Source of the DNA: Tragulus kanchil
Taxonomy: Eukaryota > Chordata > Mammalia > Artiodactyla > Tragulidae
Assembly (NCBI GenBank): GCA_022376925.1
Contig: JAIOJX010000030.1
Coordinates: 173,409,298-173,473,297 of the forward strand
Length of the DNA stretch: 64,000 nucleotides
Reading direction: 5' to 3'
Positions within the stretch are counted from its first letter, which is position 1. Each line of letters begins with the position of its first letter. Shown piece by piece: positions 50,314-62,939 of this stretch. A program made the position numbers and the translations under genes. Under the pieces are notes generated by a model. That model worked only from the letters and a program-made list of their open reading frames with translations. It was not told the origin of the DNA and did not search any database.

Positions 50314-50550
50314 AGATATAATTTCTGTCATCATTAGTAACTCACACTAACCGAAGTTTAACTTTATAACCATCAACTTCAACGACAAGAAATGTCGTTG
50401 CCTTACATATTAGCATATAGAAAAATAAAAGATAATGGTGGGAATACGCTAATTTAAAATTCTTCAATTTGACAACAGAAGAGAAAGCTAAATTGCAGAC
50501 ATATGGAATGAATATGATGAATTTACTTTAACATCTGTATAAACATATTG

Positions 50551-52980
50551 AGGCTATTGTATTGTGATTATAATTGTACTTTGCATTTTTCATAAGAAAA
50601 ATGATGAAAGTGTCTTGTGTGCTCTATGATTTATAGTACTCACTGAAAAATAGCATGGAAAATGCAATTAAGTTAAAAGTAAAATCACATATTTCCCTGT
50701 GCATAGCTTAAGAAAAGAATGTGACTATACTTCTTTTTTTTCAATTTTTATTTTACTTTTCACTTTTACAGAGTTCTGTTGTTTACAGATATGTATGATC
50801 CCAGATTGTGACTATATTTCTTGACAAAGTTCCTGAATTACAATAACCATTTAAATAGCCCAATAAATAGGATAATCATCATAGAATCTAAGATCATAAG
50901 TCAATAAGAAGATTGGGGATAAATAATTTATACTTTGGATATGCTTCTATTCTGCATATTTATGTGCAAACATAAAAATTCATATTGAATGAAGCAATGG
51001 GCAAATGATGCAGATAAGAGTTTCAAGAGGGTCTTTAAATTAATTTAAGTAATTTAAATAGAAAATAATTAACATTAGCTGTTGGGTAGGTGGCTCAGTG
51101 TAAAGAATCTACTTGCCAATGCAGGAGACATAGGAGATGTGGGGTCACTCCATTGGTTGGGAGAATCCCCTGAAGAAGGAATCCCCTACTCCAGTATTCT
51201 TGCCTGGAGAATTTCAGAGATAGAGGAGCCAGCTGGGCTGACTTCAGTCCATGGGGTCATAAAGAGTTACTCAGTTGACTGACTAAGCACACACATTGGG
51301 TATTATTTAAACCAAAGAGTAAGCCAACTCACTTCGCAGGTGAGCAGGGAAGAAACAAACCAAGTTAAAGTATGGATTCAGCTTAAGTTACAGAAGATTG
51401 CGATTAGAGAAGTATGATTTTCAGAAAATCATTTATATTCACTAGGACTCAGTCACATCATCTATAAAAGGGGATGCTGAGAATGAGAGCAAACATATTT
51501 TTATTAGTTAAGACTGTGGGTTGCAGACAACATAATGAATCAAACTTGCATTGCTTTACTTACAAACGGGAATTAAGTAGTTTTTGAATAGCTATTTTCA
51601 GAATCAGCTTGCTCCTAAATAGAATAATTTCTTGAAGAATCTGCCCCATCTCTCTGTCTTGGTTTCTAGTCCCTCCAAATGTTATTCTTTTGAATCTCGG
51701 TAAAAAGATAGCTTTTGTTTTCAAATGATCCCACAAAAGACATGAAGCTGCTTCTCATCAGACAGGCTATTGTATTGTGATTATAATTGTACTTTGCATT
51801 TTTCATAAGAAAAATGATGAAAGTGTCTTGTGTGCTCTATGATTTATAGTACTCACTGAAAAATAGCATGGAAAATGCAATTAAGTTAAAAGTAAAATCA
51901 CATATTTCCCTGTGCATAGCTTAAGAAAAAGAATGTGACTATACTTCTTTTTTTTTTCAATTTTTATTTTACTTTTCACTTTTACAGAGTTCTGTTGTTT
52001 ACAGATATGTATGATCCCAGATTGTGACTATATTTCTTGACAAAGTTCCTGAATTACAATAACCATTTAAATAGCCCAATAAATAGGATAATCATCATAG
52101 AATCTAAGATCATAAGTCAATAAGAAGATTGGGGATAAATAATTTATACTTTGGATATGCTTCTATTCTGCATATTTATGTGCAAACATAAAAATTCATA
52201 TTGAATGAAGCAATGGGCAAATGATGCAGATAAGAGTTTCAAGAGGGTCTTTAAATTAATTTAAGTAATTTAAATAGAAAATAATTAACATTAGCTGTTG
52301 GGTAGGTGGCTCAGTGTAAAGAATCTACTTGCCAATGCAGGAGACATAGGAGATGTGGGGTCACTCCATTGGTTGGGAGAATCCCCTGAAGAAGGAATCC
52401 CCTACTCCAGTATTCTTGCCTGGAGAATTTCAGAGATAGAGGAGCCAGCTGGGCTGACTTCAGTCCATGGGGTCATAAAGAGTTACTCAGTTGACTGACT
52501 AAGCACACACATTGGGTATTATTTAAACCAAAGAGTAAGCCAACTCACTTCGCAGGTGAGCAGGGAAGAAACAAACCAAGTTAAAGTATGGATTCAGCTT
52601 AAGTTACAGAAGATTGCGATTAGAGAAGTATGATTTTCAGAAAATCATTTATATTCACTAGGACTCAGTCACATCATCTATAAAAGGGGATGCTGAGAAT
52701 GAGAGCAAACATATTTTTATTAGTTAAGACTGTGGGTTGCAGACAACATAATGAATCAAACTTGCATTGCTTTACTTACAAACGGGAATTAAGTAGTTTT
52801 TGAATAGCTATTTTCAGAATCAGCTTGCTCCTAAATAGAATAATTTCTTGAAGAATCTGCCCCATCTCTCTGTCTTGGTTTCTAGTCCCTCCAAATGTTA
52901 TTCTTTTGAATCTCGGTAAAAAGATAGCTTTTGTTTTCAAATGATCCCACAAAAGACATGAAGCTGCTTCTCATCAGACA
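50551..52980. repeat. doubled block 17 (50551-51764 and 51764-52980)
   Basis: Direct copies at an offset of 1213-1216. Differences are A- and T-run lengths around the L1 stub. The joint shares one base. About 500 bases also lie in block 16 (from 49380), giving three copies. Confidence 0.93.
51085..51295 (+). mobile_element. Bov-tA SINE
   Basis: Plus strand: ggtaggtggctcagtgtaaa, aatctacttgccaatgcagg, ctccagtattcttgcctgga, agtccatggggtcataaaga, and a short CA tail. Second copy at 52301-52510. Confidence 0.88.
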
Positions 52981-53787
52981 TTTCTTGAGGCATGAGAACA
53001 CATCTGCATCAGTCTCAGTAGCCATGGAGACAATAGAGTCTAGTGGGTTTAATGCTGTACAGTCTTGGGGAGGGGTGAGGCAAAGATTTTCCCTCAAAAT
53101 ACTGACAGACAGTGATGAAGAGATGATCTATTAGCAGAAGAGGGTTGCTCAGAGTTGTAGGAAGGAAAGCTCAGGAGCAAAAGCAACTACAATTCACTAC
53201 TGTCTCTAATAACTCTCCCAGAGTTTACATCCCAGGCTTCTATCCTCTTTATTCTGAACCTCCTGCTTCCGTTCCTGCAGTTGATTAAGGAAGACAGAGC
53301 ATAGTGGTGATACTAACAGACGCTCTTCTATGTGATATCAACCATCTTTGGATCATCACGGGCACATGGATGTTTCTACATATTTAGTACATCAGATTTT
53401 CTATCAAGTTACAAGGCATGCAGTGTTACATGTTCTATGTAAATCATTATATAACTCCTAAATCCTTCTTTTAGTGAAGTGCTAGAAATTTTACAATCCC
53501 AACCCATCAACTGCATACCAGTTCCATTTCATAGCACTGGTTTTCAAAACAAAGTTCTGTGTGTGCTAAAAATAGAGAAATGTCTAGGAGATCAGTGGTT
53601 GGGAAAATGAATTGACTTAAATCCATTACACCTATCAAGAAGTGGTCTACTTTCTTTATATAGAGACTGATATTCTTAAGAGAGTAACTTTTATTATTCC
53701 TATAAGTTCTTACTCATTGATACATAAGGGTCTAAAGGAAAATTGTGTTTTTTGAGAGGACATTTGACAGTATCTGGAAAAATTACT
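52981..53787. other. single-copy sequence
   Basis: No repeat, coding or RNA feature recognised. The opposed 67- and 71-codon frames near 52882-53134 are mutual shadows and lack domain signals. Confidence 0.4.
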
Positions 53788-54068
53788 GGGATTCCCTTGT
53801 AGCTCAGCTGGTAAAGAATCAGCCTGCAATGCAGGAGACCCCAAATCGATTTCTGGGTCAGGAAGTTCCCCTGGAGAAGCGACAGGCTACCCACTCAAGT
53901 ATTCTTGGGCTTCCTGGTGGCTCAAATGGTAAAGAATCTGCCTGCAATGTGGGAGACCTGGGCTGGGAACATTCCCTGGAGAGGGGAAAGGCTACCCACT
54001 CCAGTATTCTTGCCTGGAGAATTACTTGGCTTGTCCATGGGTCACAAAGAGTCAGAAATGACTGAGAG
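53788..54068 (+). mobile_element. Bov-tA dimeric SINE
   Basis: The first monomer (gggattcccttgtagctcag to cactcaagtattctt, 53789-53907) is joined to a second (gggcttcctggtggctcaaa to gtcagaaatgactgaga). This is the dimeric arrangement of Bov-tA2-type elements. Moderate divergence, with a degraded B box (aaatcgatttctggg). Confidence 0.88.
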
Positions 54069-54309
54069 ATTATTAGTTATCACAATTGTAGGAGACTCTA
54101 TTACTGACATGTAGTGGACAGAAACTATGCTGTTAAATATTTCTCATTGCACAAGATAGACTCCCAACAACAAACAATTACCTTGGCTAAAATGCCAACA
54201 GTGCCAAGGTTGATAAATCTTACTAATACTACTTTTTTAAACCCCTTTTGATACTTTTCACTGATTCAATCTAGTTTTACTTTACCCAGGATTAATTCCA
54301 TCTTTGTGA

Positions 54310-54366
54310 ATCTTGCCAGGCTCATCTGTCCATGAAATTTTTCAGACAAGAATATTGGAATGGGAT
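54310..54366 (-). mobile_element. Bov-tA fragment
   Basis: Only the ccaggctcatctgtccatga and cagacaagaatattggaatg segment remains. Confidence 0.6.
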
Positions 54367-54529
54367 TTTCATCAAATTTATAAAAATTTCAATGCCTTCT
54401 TCTTCAAAATTTTTTTTCTGTATCTCTCTTCATCTTCTATGTTCAAAGACACCAACTGAAAATACATTAGAGTGCTTAAAATTATCCCACATGTTACACT
54501 TGACTTTTAGTCTTTTCTCATGATGTTTC

Positions 54530-54900
54530 AATTTAGATAGTTTTTATTGCTATGTCTTCAAGATCACAAATCTTTTATCTGCAACATTTACTATGTCTTT
54601 AATGTCTTTCAAGGGTATTTTTCATCTAAGACACGGTAGTTTTCATCTCTAGAAGTTTAATGTATATCTTTTTTTGTGTCTTCCATATCTTAACATGTTT
54701 AATCATCTTTACTTTCTTGAACATATGGAATGACATTTTAGTAATCATTTAAATGACCTTGTACAGTAATTTTATCATATGTTAACTTGTTGGATTGGGT
54801 TTGATGTATTATTTCTCCTCATTATGGGTTATAGATCTCTGATTTTTGTATGCATACTAATTTACTGGATAAACCTCAAAACATGAATTTTTTCCATTTT
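54530..54900. mobile_element. old interspersed repeat, family not assigned
   Basis: Segments such as ttttcatctctagaagttta, cttgaacatatggaatgaca and ctcctcattatgggttatag recall an old mammalian repeat. I do not assign a class. Confidence 0.4.
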
Positions 54901-56242
54901 GAGTGCTAGATATTTCCGAATCTCTGTAAATGTTTTTAAGCTTCATGCTGCAAAGTTTTAAAATTTCCTTGGAAACAGGTTGATCCTGCCTATACAAGAA
55001 CCACTTTTGTCTAGGGTTAATTCTTTTCCACAACAGAGGCAAATCCTTCTGAGTAACCTACCAATATCTCATGATTTATACATTTTCCAGTTTGGCTGAT
55101 GGAAATAGAAACTACTTTCAGACTATTTGCGCTTTAAGGATTGTTGCCTCTAACTCTTCAAGAGGTTCTCTCCCTGGCTCTTGGGTAGTCTCCTCACACA
55201 TGTGTGTTACCAGCACTTTGCTGGAGAGTACAGTGGGCATCTCTGACAGTAACCAGGATTCTCCCTCTGTAGCTCCCTTCCTTCTCCAGCACTCACCTGG
55301 AGAACTGTAGTCTCTTTGGTTTCTGCAGACTCCCACATCTGTCTTTGCAACCTAGGAGGTGTCTGCATGCATTTAATAAACTTATTCTGGGTAGTAAGGT
55401 AGGGAAATTGTGGTGCTCACTTCCACAAATCCTCACTAGGGAATCCCTCGCTTTCAATGGATAGTAGTCAATGTTTCAAACTGTGTCTTATGTATTTTGC
55501 TTCTCTTTGTGGCTTTTGGTAAAACATATCTCCTCTGCTTTTGTTCCATCTTGGTCAGAAGCAGAAGCCCCTCTGACCCATTTCCCCTTGAGGGTTTTCA
55601 CACATGAAACATTACCCAGTTCATCTAATGTTTATTCTTATGGGCATAAAGCTGTGGATAATATTCAATAAAAGGTTTTGTTAAATTTATTCCATAGCCA
55701 CGTATTTATTGCCATTTGCCATGGTGAATTAAATAGGTTAAATTTACACAAATATTCTCAGATATATGTATGAGGGAAATAGATCATGTACATTTGTATA
55801 CATAGGGATTGATGGATAAATGGTTTTATGTTTAGCCACATGGAAAATTTCTCTGTTGGTCACTATAAGCATTGTCAATAATGTCCCAATTTTGTTAACC
55901 ATATTTAAAAACCTATGTAGCTTGACAGAAACATTTTTCAGCTGGTTAGTCAAACTAGATCTGTCTTGAGGTGTCTTTTGCATAATACTTATAATGTATA
56001 TTAAAAATGCACAGATACTTTGCATATAATGGAGCTTTGTCCTTAGCTACTAACAGGTCCAAAATTTTAAATAATTGTATTTAAGGATTTCTCTCCACAT
56101 ATTATTTATTATAGACAGTGCAATTTTAATGACTGGTTTTTAAAGTTTTAAATTCTAAATTTTCTGATGGTACCCACTTTCTCTTTATTTCGTGCAGATT
56201 TGACTTTTGCCTCCAATTACACCACTGAAAAGACTCTTGTCA
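54901..56242. other. single-copy sequence
   Basis: No repeat family or gene recognised. Composition between 55140 and 55330 is less AT-rich and holds overlapping 72- and 79-codon frames on opposite strands without domain signals. Confidence 0.4.
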
Positions 56243-56255
56243 AAATTACAAATAA

Positions 56256-56575
56256 GGGCTTCCCCTGGTGGTCCAGTGGGTAAGGACACCGCCTTGCAGT
56301 GCAAGGGGCGCCGGTTCGATCCCTGGCCTGGGAAGATCCCACGTGCCGTGGAGCAGCTGGACTGATGTGTCCATATACCGAGCCGAGCTCTGGAGCGTAT
56401 GCGCCCAGAGCCAGCGCTCTGCGACAATAGAGGCCACTGTGATGGGAGGCCCACACAGGCCAAAGAACAAAGATGGATGAAAATAAATAAATGAAAGACC
56501 AATAGAAGTGGCCTGCCTGCTCCTCTCCCTCCCCAACCTGTCCCCTGCCCTAAATAAGTAAATAAATAAATAAAT
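56256..56575 (+). mobile_element. young tRNA-derived SINE (CHR-like family), most complete copy
   Basis: Head gggcttcccctggtggtcca, intact B-box-like ggttcgatccc (56313-56323), the family body, then a tail of six or more TAAA/TAAG units. Target-site duplication aaattacaaataa at 56243-56255 and 56576-56588, perfect over 13 bp. A good reference copy for a family consensus. Confidence 0.92.
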
Positions 56576-56764
56576 AAATTACAAATAAATGTCATACTGC
56601 TAAACCCAATGGAATTTCTTTCCCTTCCTCTCATTTATACCTTCAGCAGTACTTAATATATTTGATCACAAATTCCTTCATGGAATATCCATTTTCTGGC
56701 AGATATCCATATCTGCCATGACATTTCTCATTCCTGTCTTTCCTACTAAATCTCTGGGTTCTTT

Positions 56765-57290
56765 CATTATTTTTTTATAATTATTATTAATAGATCTTAT
56801 TTTCAGAGAAGTTTTAGGTTTACAAAAAATGATGGGCAGATAGCATGGAGAGTTCTCACATGCTCCCCATACACAGTTTTCCCTGTTATTACCATTTTGC
56901 ATTGTTGTGGTACATTTGCTACAACTGATGAATCAACATTAATATATTATTATTATTAAATAAAAGTCCATGGTTTATATTAGGCTTCTGTCTTTCTGTT
57001 GTTTAGGTCTATGTACAATGAGTGAGGTCAAGCATCCATTATAGTATTTTACAGAATAGTTTTACTATGCTAAAGAAAAAACAAACCAACCAACAAACAA
57101 ACAAACTGTGCTGCACCCATTTATCTCTCCTTTCCCCTGAACCTCTGGAAATCACTGATATTTTTACTGTTTCTATATTTTCGCCTTTTCCAGAATGCTG
57201 TATAGGTGGATACATTATGTGGCTTTTTCAAATGAATCTTCATTTGTGCAAACAAATGTATTTTCCTCCTGAGTGCTCGGGAAACATACT
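56765..57290 (-). mobile_element. old L1 (L1M-type) 3' region
   Basis: Reverse orientation of the same old L1 class as at 48295: gttttaggtttacaaaaaat, cagatagcatggagagttct, ttgtggtacatttgctacaa, tccatggtttatattaggct, gcacccatttatctctcctt, ccttttccagaatgctgtat. Contains a CAAA-rich insertion near 57085. Confidence 0.75.
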
Positions 57291-57389
57291 TAGCTATAAT
57301 TCTTCCTCACTATTGACATAAAGTGCATTATCTATCCTACCTAGGATACCTCCAAAATATTTATTCAATCTCTTTACTAATGCTACTTC

Positions 57390-57900
57390 CTACCATAGTC
57401 CAAACCACCGGCACATTTCATGTGTACTAATATACTGTTCTAATAGTCTTAAAAGTCTTCCTTACTTAATCTTTGCCCTCTCTCTTATACATTCTCTACT
57501 GAGCATCCAGGAAACTCTTCTAGAAATGGGGAACAGATCTTGTCCATTCTCTGAGCCAAGTACTTTTATAAAAGACCTTCCATTTGCTCTGAAAATAGAA
57601 GGTGAAATCCACAACATGATCGACAAACTCCCAGATGATATACCTCCTCCCATTCTCTCCAGGTTCTCCCCTCGCCAACTTCTCCTTTTCTTCTCAACAT
57701 GCTAACTCCCTTTTCTTGCAACTTCAGCATTATTTTCTTACATGGGCCACAGTTCAAGAATGTCTAGAACATTCTTTCTGTTCTGAAAAGGTCACTACTT
57801 CACAGCAGACTCCAATTAATTCTCCAAAATAAACTGAGTTCTGGTATCCTCTCTAGTGGCAATGTGCACTCTTCCCTCATAGCACTCACTGTATTTAAAT
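57390..57900 (-). mobile_element. L2 LINE 3' region
   Basis: Antisense L2 features in order: a cctcctaac-like start near 57470, cttccatttgctctgaaaat, tgatcgacaaactcccagat, acattctttctgttctgaaa, aataaactgagttctggtat, ctcatagcactcactgtatt. Ancient and diverged. Confidence 0.6.
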
Positions 57901-58110
57901 TTTTTTTTTAAATTTTAAAATGAGTCTGGGGCTTTAGGTATCTGGTATGTATTTATGTAATTCCAAAGAAAAATTCTTCTCTTCAAGTCTTCATTTCAGT
58001 TCTGTTATTCTACTACCATTTCCTATCTCCAGAGGCAATTCTGTTCTAACTCTTCCTGTATATCCTTTACATATATACAAACGTAAGTATATGCATGGGT
58101 GTGTGCATAT

Positions 58111-60291
58111 GCGTGGATTAGTGTCAGTCTTACCCACATTATTTTTAACTCCACATTGTCACAGCTAAATCTGTTTTGCTCAACTTTTATCCTTTATGCT
58201 TGTATAAACAGACTCTCCATAAATAGTAAGCATGTGTATTCATAAAGCTTTTCTTAATAGATGTCTTAGGAGACTTAGGAGAGATAAGAATAAGCAGCAA
58301 TTCACTAAATAAGGACAGGGTAGAAAGAGATGGTATCGGTGAGGAAATATTACATACACAAAGGCTGCACATAGGCAGACATATTGAGAATGGGGACCAT
58401 GGGTTGGATTAAATCCAATGGAGGTTAAGGGAGAAGCCAAGAGTAAGCAGAGGGAAGATCCTGAATGACTCAACCAAACAGAAGTGAAATTATGCCAATA
58501 CTTAGTTTAAATGGCCCCAATTAATCAGTTATTCATTCATAATGATGCTTGTTGACCAGCATGGTAGACATGATAAAATTCCAAATGAAAGTGGGAAACA
58601 CGAAGGAAATTAGGTCAGTGAGAGTTTCTTAGAAAAAAAAGAAAAAAAAAAAAGTATCCTCCTGCTAACAGCATGCTAACATTTACAAATTCAATACTCT
58701 CAGTGATGTTGGAAGGCAAAGATGACACCATACAACTACCTGTGAACCATGCCAATGCAGTTGACATGAAGAAATGAGATAGAATTAATTTGCTTATTCA
58801 TGGAAATTAACTGGAATAAAATGGTAAAACTTATGTATCCAGAGCCAATTCAAAATTTACTTCACTCAAAAACTCAAATACAAAGAAAAAGACTAAAAAG
58901 ATTAGTTTCCTTTTCTTTCTACTTCTGACTGACAAAAGAGATAACATTTGGGATTAAAGACCAGAATTGCCAGAGGCATCCACATAGCTGGTGGCATTTT
59001 TTTTTATCAGTGTTATCAGATTATAATCTTAGTGAACTGTGTTTCACAATCACTTGCTAAGTCTTAACAAGGCCTCCTTTTTTCAGCATTCTTGAAATTC
59101 ACTCATCTCCTTTTCTTCACTATCATACCCATTATCCACTGTACCTTCAGGTAAAACTGAGACAAATGTCACAGTTCTCCTAACTGCTCTAAATCCTCTA
59201 ATATTTCCAGCGTGGATTAGTGTCAGTCTTACCCACATAAATTTTTGTCACAGCTAAATCTGTTTTGCTCAACTTTTATCCTTTATGCTTGTATAAACAG
59301 ACTCTCCATAAATAGTAAGCATGTGTATTCATAAAGCTTTTCTTAATAGATGTCTTAGGAGACTTAGGAGAGATAAGAATAAGCAGCAATTCACTAAATA
59401 AGGACAGGGTAGAAAGAGATGGTATCGGTGAGGAAATATTACATACACAAAGGCTGCACATAGGCAGACATATTGAGAATGGGGACCATGGGTTGGATTA
59501 AATCCAATGGAGGTTAAGGGAGAAGCCAAGAGTAAGCAGAGGGAAGATCCTGAATGACTCAACCAAACAGAAGTGAAATTATGCCAATACTTAGTTTAAA
59601 TGGCCCCAATTAATCAGTTATTCATTCATAATGATGCTTGTTGACCAGCATGGTAGACATGATAAAATTCCAAATGAAAGTGGGAAACACGAAGGAAATT
59701 AGGTCAGTGAGAGTTTCTTAGAAAAAAGAAAAAAAAAAAAGTATCCTCCTGCTAACAGCATGCTAACATTTACAAATTCAATACTCTCAGTGATGTTGGA
59801 AGGCAAAGATGACACCATACAACTACCTGTGAACCATGCCAATGCAGTTGACATGAAGAAATGAGATAGAATTAATTTGCTTATTCATGGAAATTAACTG
59901 GAATAAAATGGTAAAACTTATGTATCCAGAGCCAATTCAAAATTTACTTCACTCAAAAACTCAAATACAAAGAAAAAGACTAAAAAGATTAGTTTCCTTT
60001 TCTTTCTACTTCTGACTGACAAAAGAGATAACATTTGGGATTAAAGACCAGAATTGCCAGAGGCATCCACATAGCTGGTGGCATTTTTTTTTATCAGTGT
60101 TATCAGATTATAATCTTAGTGAACTGTGTTTCACAATCACTTGCTAAGTCTTAACAAGGCCTCCTTTTTTCAGCATTCTTGAAATTCACTCATCTCCTTT
60201 TCTTCACTATCATACCCATTATCCACTGTACCTTCAGGTAAAACTGAGACAAATGTCACAGTTCTCCTAACTGCTCTAAATCCTCTAATAT
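58111..60291. repeat. doubled block 18 (58111-59208 and 59210-60291)
   Basis: Direct copies at an offset of 1099 falling to 1087. The start of copy two is deletion-rich (acccacataaatttttgtcac against acccacattatttttaactccacattgtcac), and the A-run near 58635 is shorter in copy two. Content is AT-rich single-copy DNA with no gene. Confidence 0.93.
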
Positions 60292-62131
60292 CCAGGGACC
60301 TTTCCTTTTTAAAAAAATAAAATTGGGGGGGGGCCACTTGTGTTGGTCTTTCATTTATTTTCATCCATCTTTGTTCTTTGGCCTGTGTCGGCCTTCCATT
60401 GCAGCGGCCTCTCTCCTTGCAGAGCACCGGCTCTGGGCACGTGCGCTCCAGAGCTCTGGCTCGATAAGGTAATTGGACATATAGGTCCAGTTGCTCCGTG
60501 GCACATGGAATCTTCCCAGGCCAGGGATTGAACTGGCGCCTCTTGCACTGCAAGGTGGAGTCCTTACCCACTGGACCACCAGGGAAGCCCTCCAGGGACC
60601 TTTCTGAACTGCAAGCTTCTGCCTTAAAAATGCTTTTTGAATGAGTTGAGTGTTTATTTTAACCATTATCAAGAACAGTATGGAGATTCCTTAAAGAAAA
60701 AATAAAAAAAAAGAGAGCTACCTTACGATCCAGCAATCCCACTCCTGGACATACATCCAGAGAAAATTATAATTCTAAAAGATACATTCGCCCCAGTGTT
60801 CACTGTAGCACTATTTACATTAGCCAAGACGTGGAAGCAACCTAAATGTGCATAGACAAAGGAGTGGATAAAGAAGATGTACATATATACAATGGAACCT
60901 CAACTCAACCATAAAAAGAACAAAATAATGCTATTTGCAGCAACATGGATGAACCTAGAGATTATCATACTAAATGAAGTCAGTCAGAGAAAGAAATGAG
61001 ATAGAATTAATTTGCTTATTCATGGAAATTAACTGGAATAAAATGGTAAAACTTATGTATCCAGAGCCAATTCAAAATTTACTTCACTCAAAACTCAAAT
61101 ACAAAGAAAAAGACTAAAAGATTAGTTTCCTTTTCTTTCTACTTCTGACTGACAAAAGAGATAACATTTGGGATTAAAGACCAGAATTGCCAGAGGCATC
61201 CACATAGCTGGTGGCATTTTTTTTTATCAGTGTTATCAGATTATAATCTTAGTGAACTGTGTTTCACAATCACTTGCTAAGTCTTAACAAGGCCTCCTTT
61301 TTTCAGCATTCTTGAAATTCACTCATCTCCTTTTCTTCACTATCATACCCATTATCCACTGTACCTTCAGGTAAAACTGAGACAAATGTCACAGTTCTCC
61401 TAACTGCTCTAAATCCTCTAATATCCAGGGACCTTTCCTTTTTAAAAAAATAAAATTGGGGGGGGGCCACTTGTGTTGGTCTTTCATTTATTTTCATCCA
61501 TCTTTGTTCTTTGGCCTGTGTCGGCCTTCCATTGCAGCGGCCTCTCTCCTTGCAGAGCACCGGCTCTGGGCACGTGCGCTCCAGAGCTCTGGCTCGATAA
61601 GGTAATTGGACATATAGGTCCAGTTGCTCCGTGGCACATGGAATCTTCCCAGGCCAGGGATTGAACTGGCGCCTCTTGCACTGCAAGGTGGAGTCCTTAC
61701 CCACTGGACCACCAGGGAAGCCCTCCAGGGACCTTTCTGAACTGCAAGCTTCTGCCTTAAAAATGCTTTTTGAATGAGTTGAGTGTTTATTTTAACCATT
61801 ATCAAGAACAGTATGGAGATTCCTTAAAGAAAAAATAAAAAAAAAGAGAGAGAGCTACCTTACGATCCAGCAATCCCACTCCTGGACATACATCCAGAGA
61901 AAATTATAATTCTAAAAGATACATTCGCCCCAGTGTTCACTGTAGCACTATTTACATTAGCCAAGACGTGGAAGCAACCTAAATGTGCATAGACAAAGGA
62001 GTGGATAAAGAAGATGTACATATATACAATGGAACCTCAACTCAACCATAAAAAGAACAAAATAATGCTATTTGCAGCAACATGGATGAACCTAGAGATT
62101 ATCATACTAAATGAAGTCAGTCAGAGAAAGA
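59855..62131. repeat. doubled block 19 (59855-60995 and 60990-62131)
   Basis: Direct copies at an offset of 1135-1137. Single-base losses in A runs (caaaaactc against caaaactc; taaaaagat against taaaagat) and a GA-repeat difference (agagagcta against agagagagagcta). The junction exploits the shared gagaaaga. About 430 bases also occur in block 18. Confidence 0.93.
60305..60590 (-). mobile_element. young tRNA-derived SINE (CHR-like family)
   Basis: Minus-strand copy with its tail at the left (a short A run, then a G run at 60326) and head gaccaccagggaagccc at the right. Perfect 14-bp target-site duplication tccagggacctttc at 60291-60304 and 60591-60604. Second copy at 61438-61723 with the same duplications (61424 and 61724) through block 19. 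Confidence 0.9.
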
Positions 62132-62520
62132 CAAATATCATATGATACCACTTATGTGTAAAATCTAAAAAGATGATACAAACAAACCTTCTTTACAAAA
62201 TAGAAACAGATTCACTGACTTAGGAAACACAGTTTCTAAAGGGGAACGGTTGAGGGAGGGATAAATTAGGAGACTGGGATTAACATATATACACTATTAA
62301 TATACAATACATATAAAATGGATTCTCAATAAAGACTGGTTGTATGACACAGGGGACTTTTCAGTACTCTGTAAAAACCTACATGAGAAAAGACTCTGAA
62401 AAAAAATGGAGATATACACATAGATGTATGACTTAATCCCTTAGTTGCACACCTGAAACTAATACAACATTATAAATTAACTGTACTCCAATATAAAATA
62501 AAAACTAAAAACAAAACACC
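60695..62520 (+). mobile_element. L1 LINE 3' end (ORF2 tail plus 3' UTR), doubled internally
   Basis: ORF2 C-terminal remnant (gatccagcaatcccactcct, then ccaagacgtggaagcaacct, gcaacatggatgaacctaga) followed by 3' untranslated sequence. Ends at caacattataaattaactgt and actccaatataaaataaaaa near 62487-62506. The first part is present twice because of block 19. Unlike 23583-24170, its frame is broken. Confidence 0.82.
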
Positions 62521-62544
62521 TTTTTTTGAGATCTGGCCTTTTGA

Positions 62545-62935
62545 CCCCTCTAGCCTCTTCTGTTGTTTCTCCCTCATTGCTCATCTTCTGCTCCAGCAAA
62601 TCTGCTCTACAAACAGTAAGTGCATGCATATGTACTTTCCTCTGCCATTCACATTATTTCTCCAATTACTTCCTTAAAATAATATTTGCTCATTCTTCAG
62701 GATTTTCCTTAGACGAAGGTTTTCCCTGAGAACCCAGGGCTTTGCCCATTATTCTTCCTCATATTTCTAAGACATTGATCAGTGTCCATTCACTTGTCTC
62801 TTCTGACTTCTCACTATTCTAACTGAGAACACCCAAACGGTAGACATCCTGTCTTATTTATCTTTGTGGTTTGGGGACATACCTTCATGTCTGATAGACA
62901 ATAGGTGTCTTACTATTAACTAAATAATAATATAA
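62545..62935 (-). mobile_element. L2 LINE 3' region
   Basis: Antisense L2 pattern: gctcattcttcaggattttc, gaaggttttccctgagaacc, cattcacttgtctcttctga, gaacacccaaacggtagaca, atcctgtcttatttatcttt, gatagacaataggtgtctta. Second copy from 63670 to the window end. Confidence 0.6.
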
Positions 62936-62939
62936 GAAT

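Larger units (their letters stand above)
48732..51063. repeat. doubled block 16 (48732-49893 and 49916-51063)
   Basis: Direct copies at an offset of 1184, about 1172 after losses. Copy two lacks about eleven bases at its start (gtgtaaacattcc against gtgtaaaaacatgcaagacattcc). Unlike the other pairs it has a cluster of eight substitutions just after the TA tract (49167-49258 against 50339-50427). The joint 49894-49915 matches neither flank. Confidence 0.9.
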
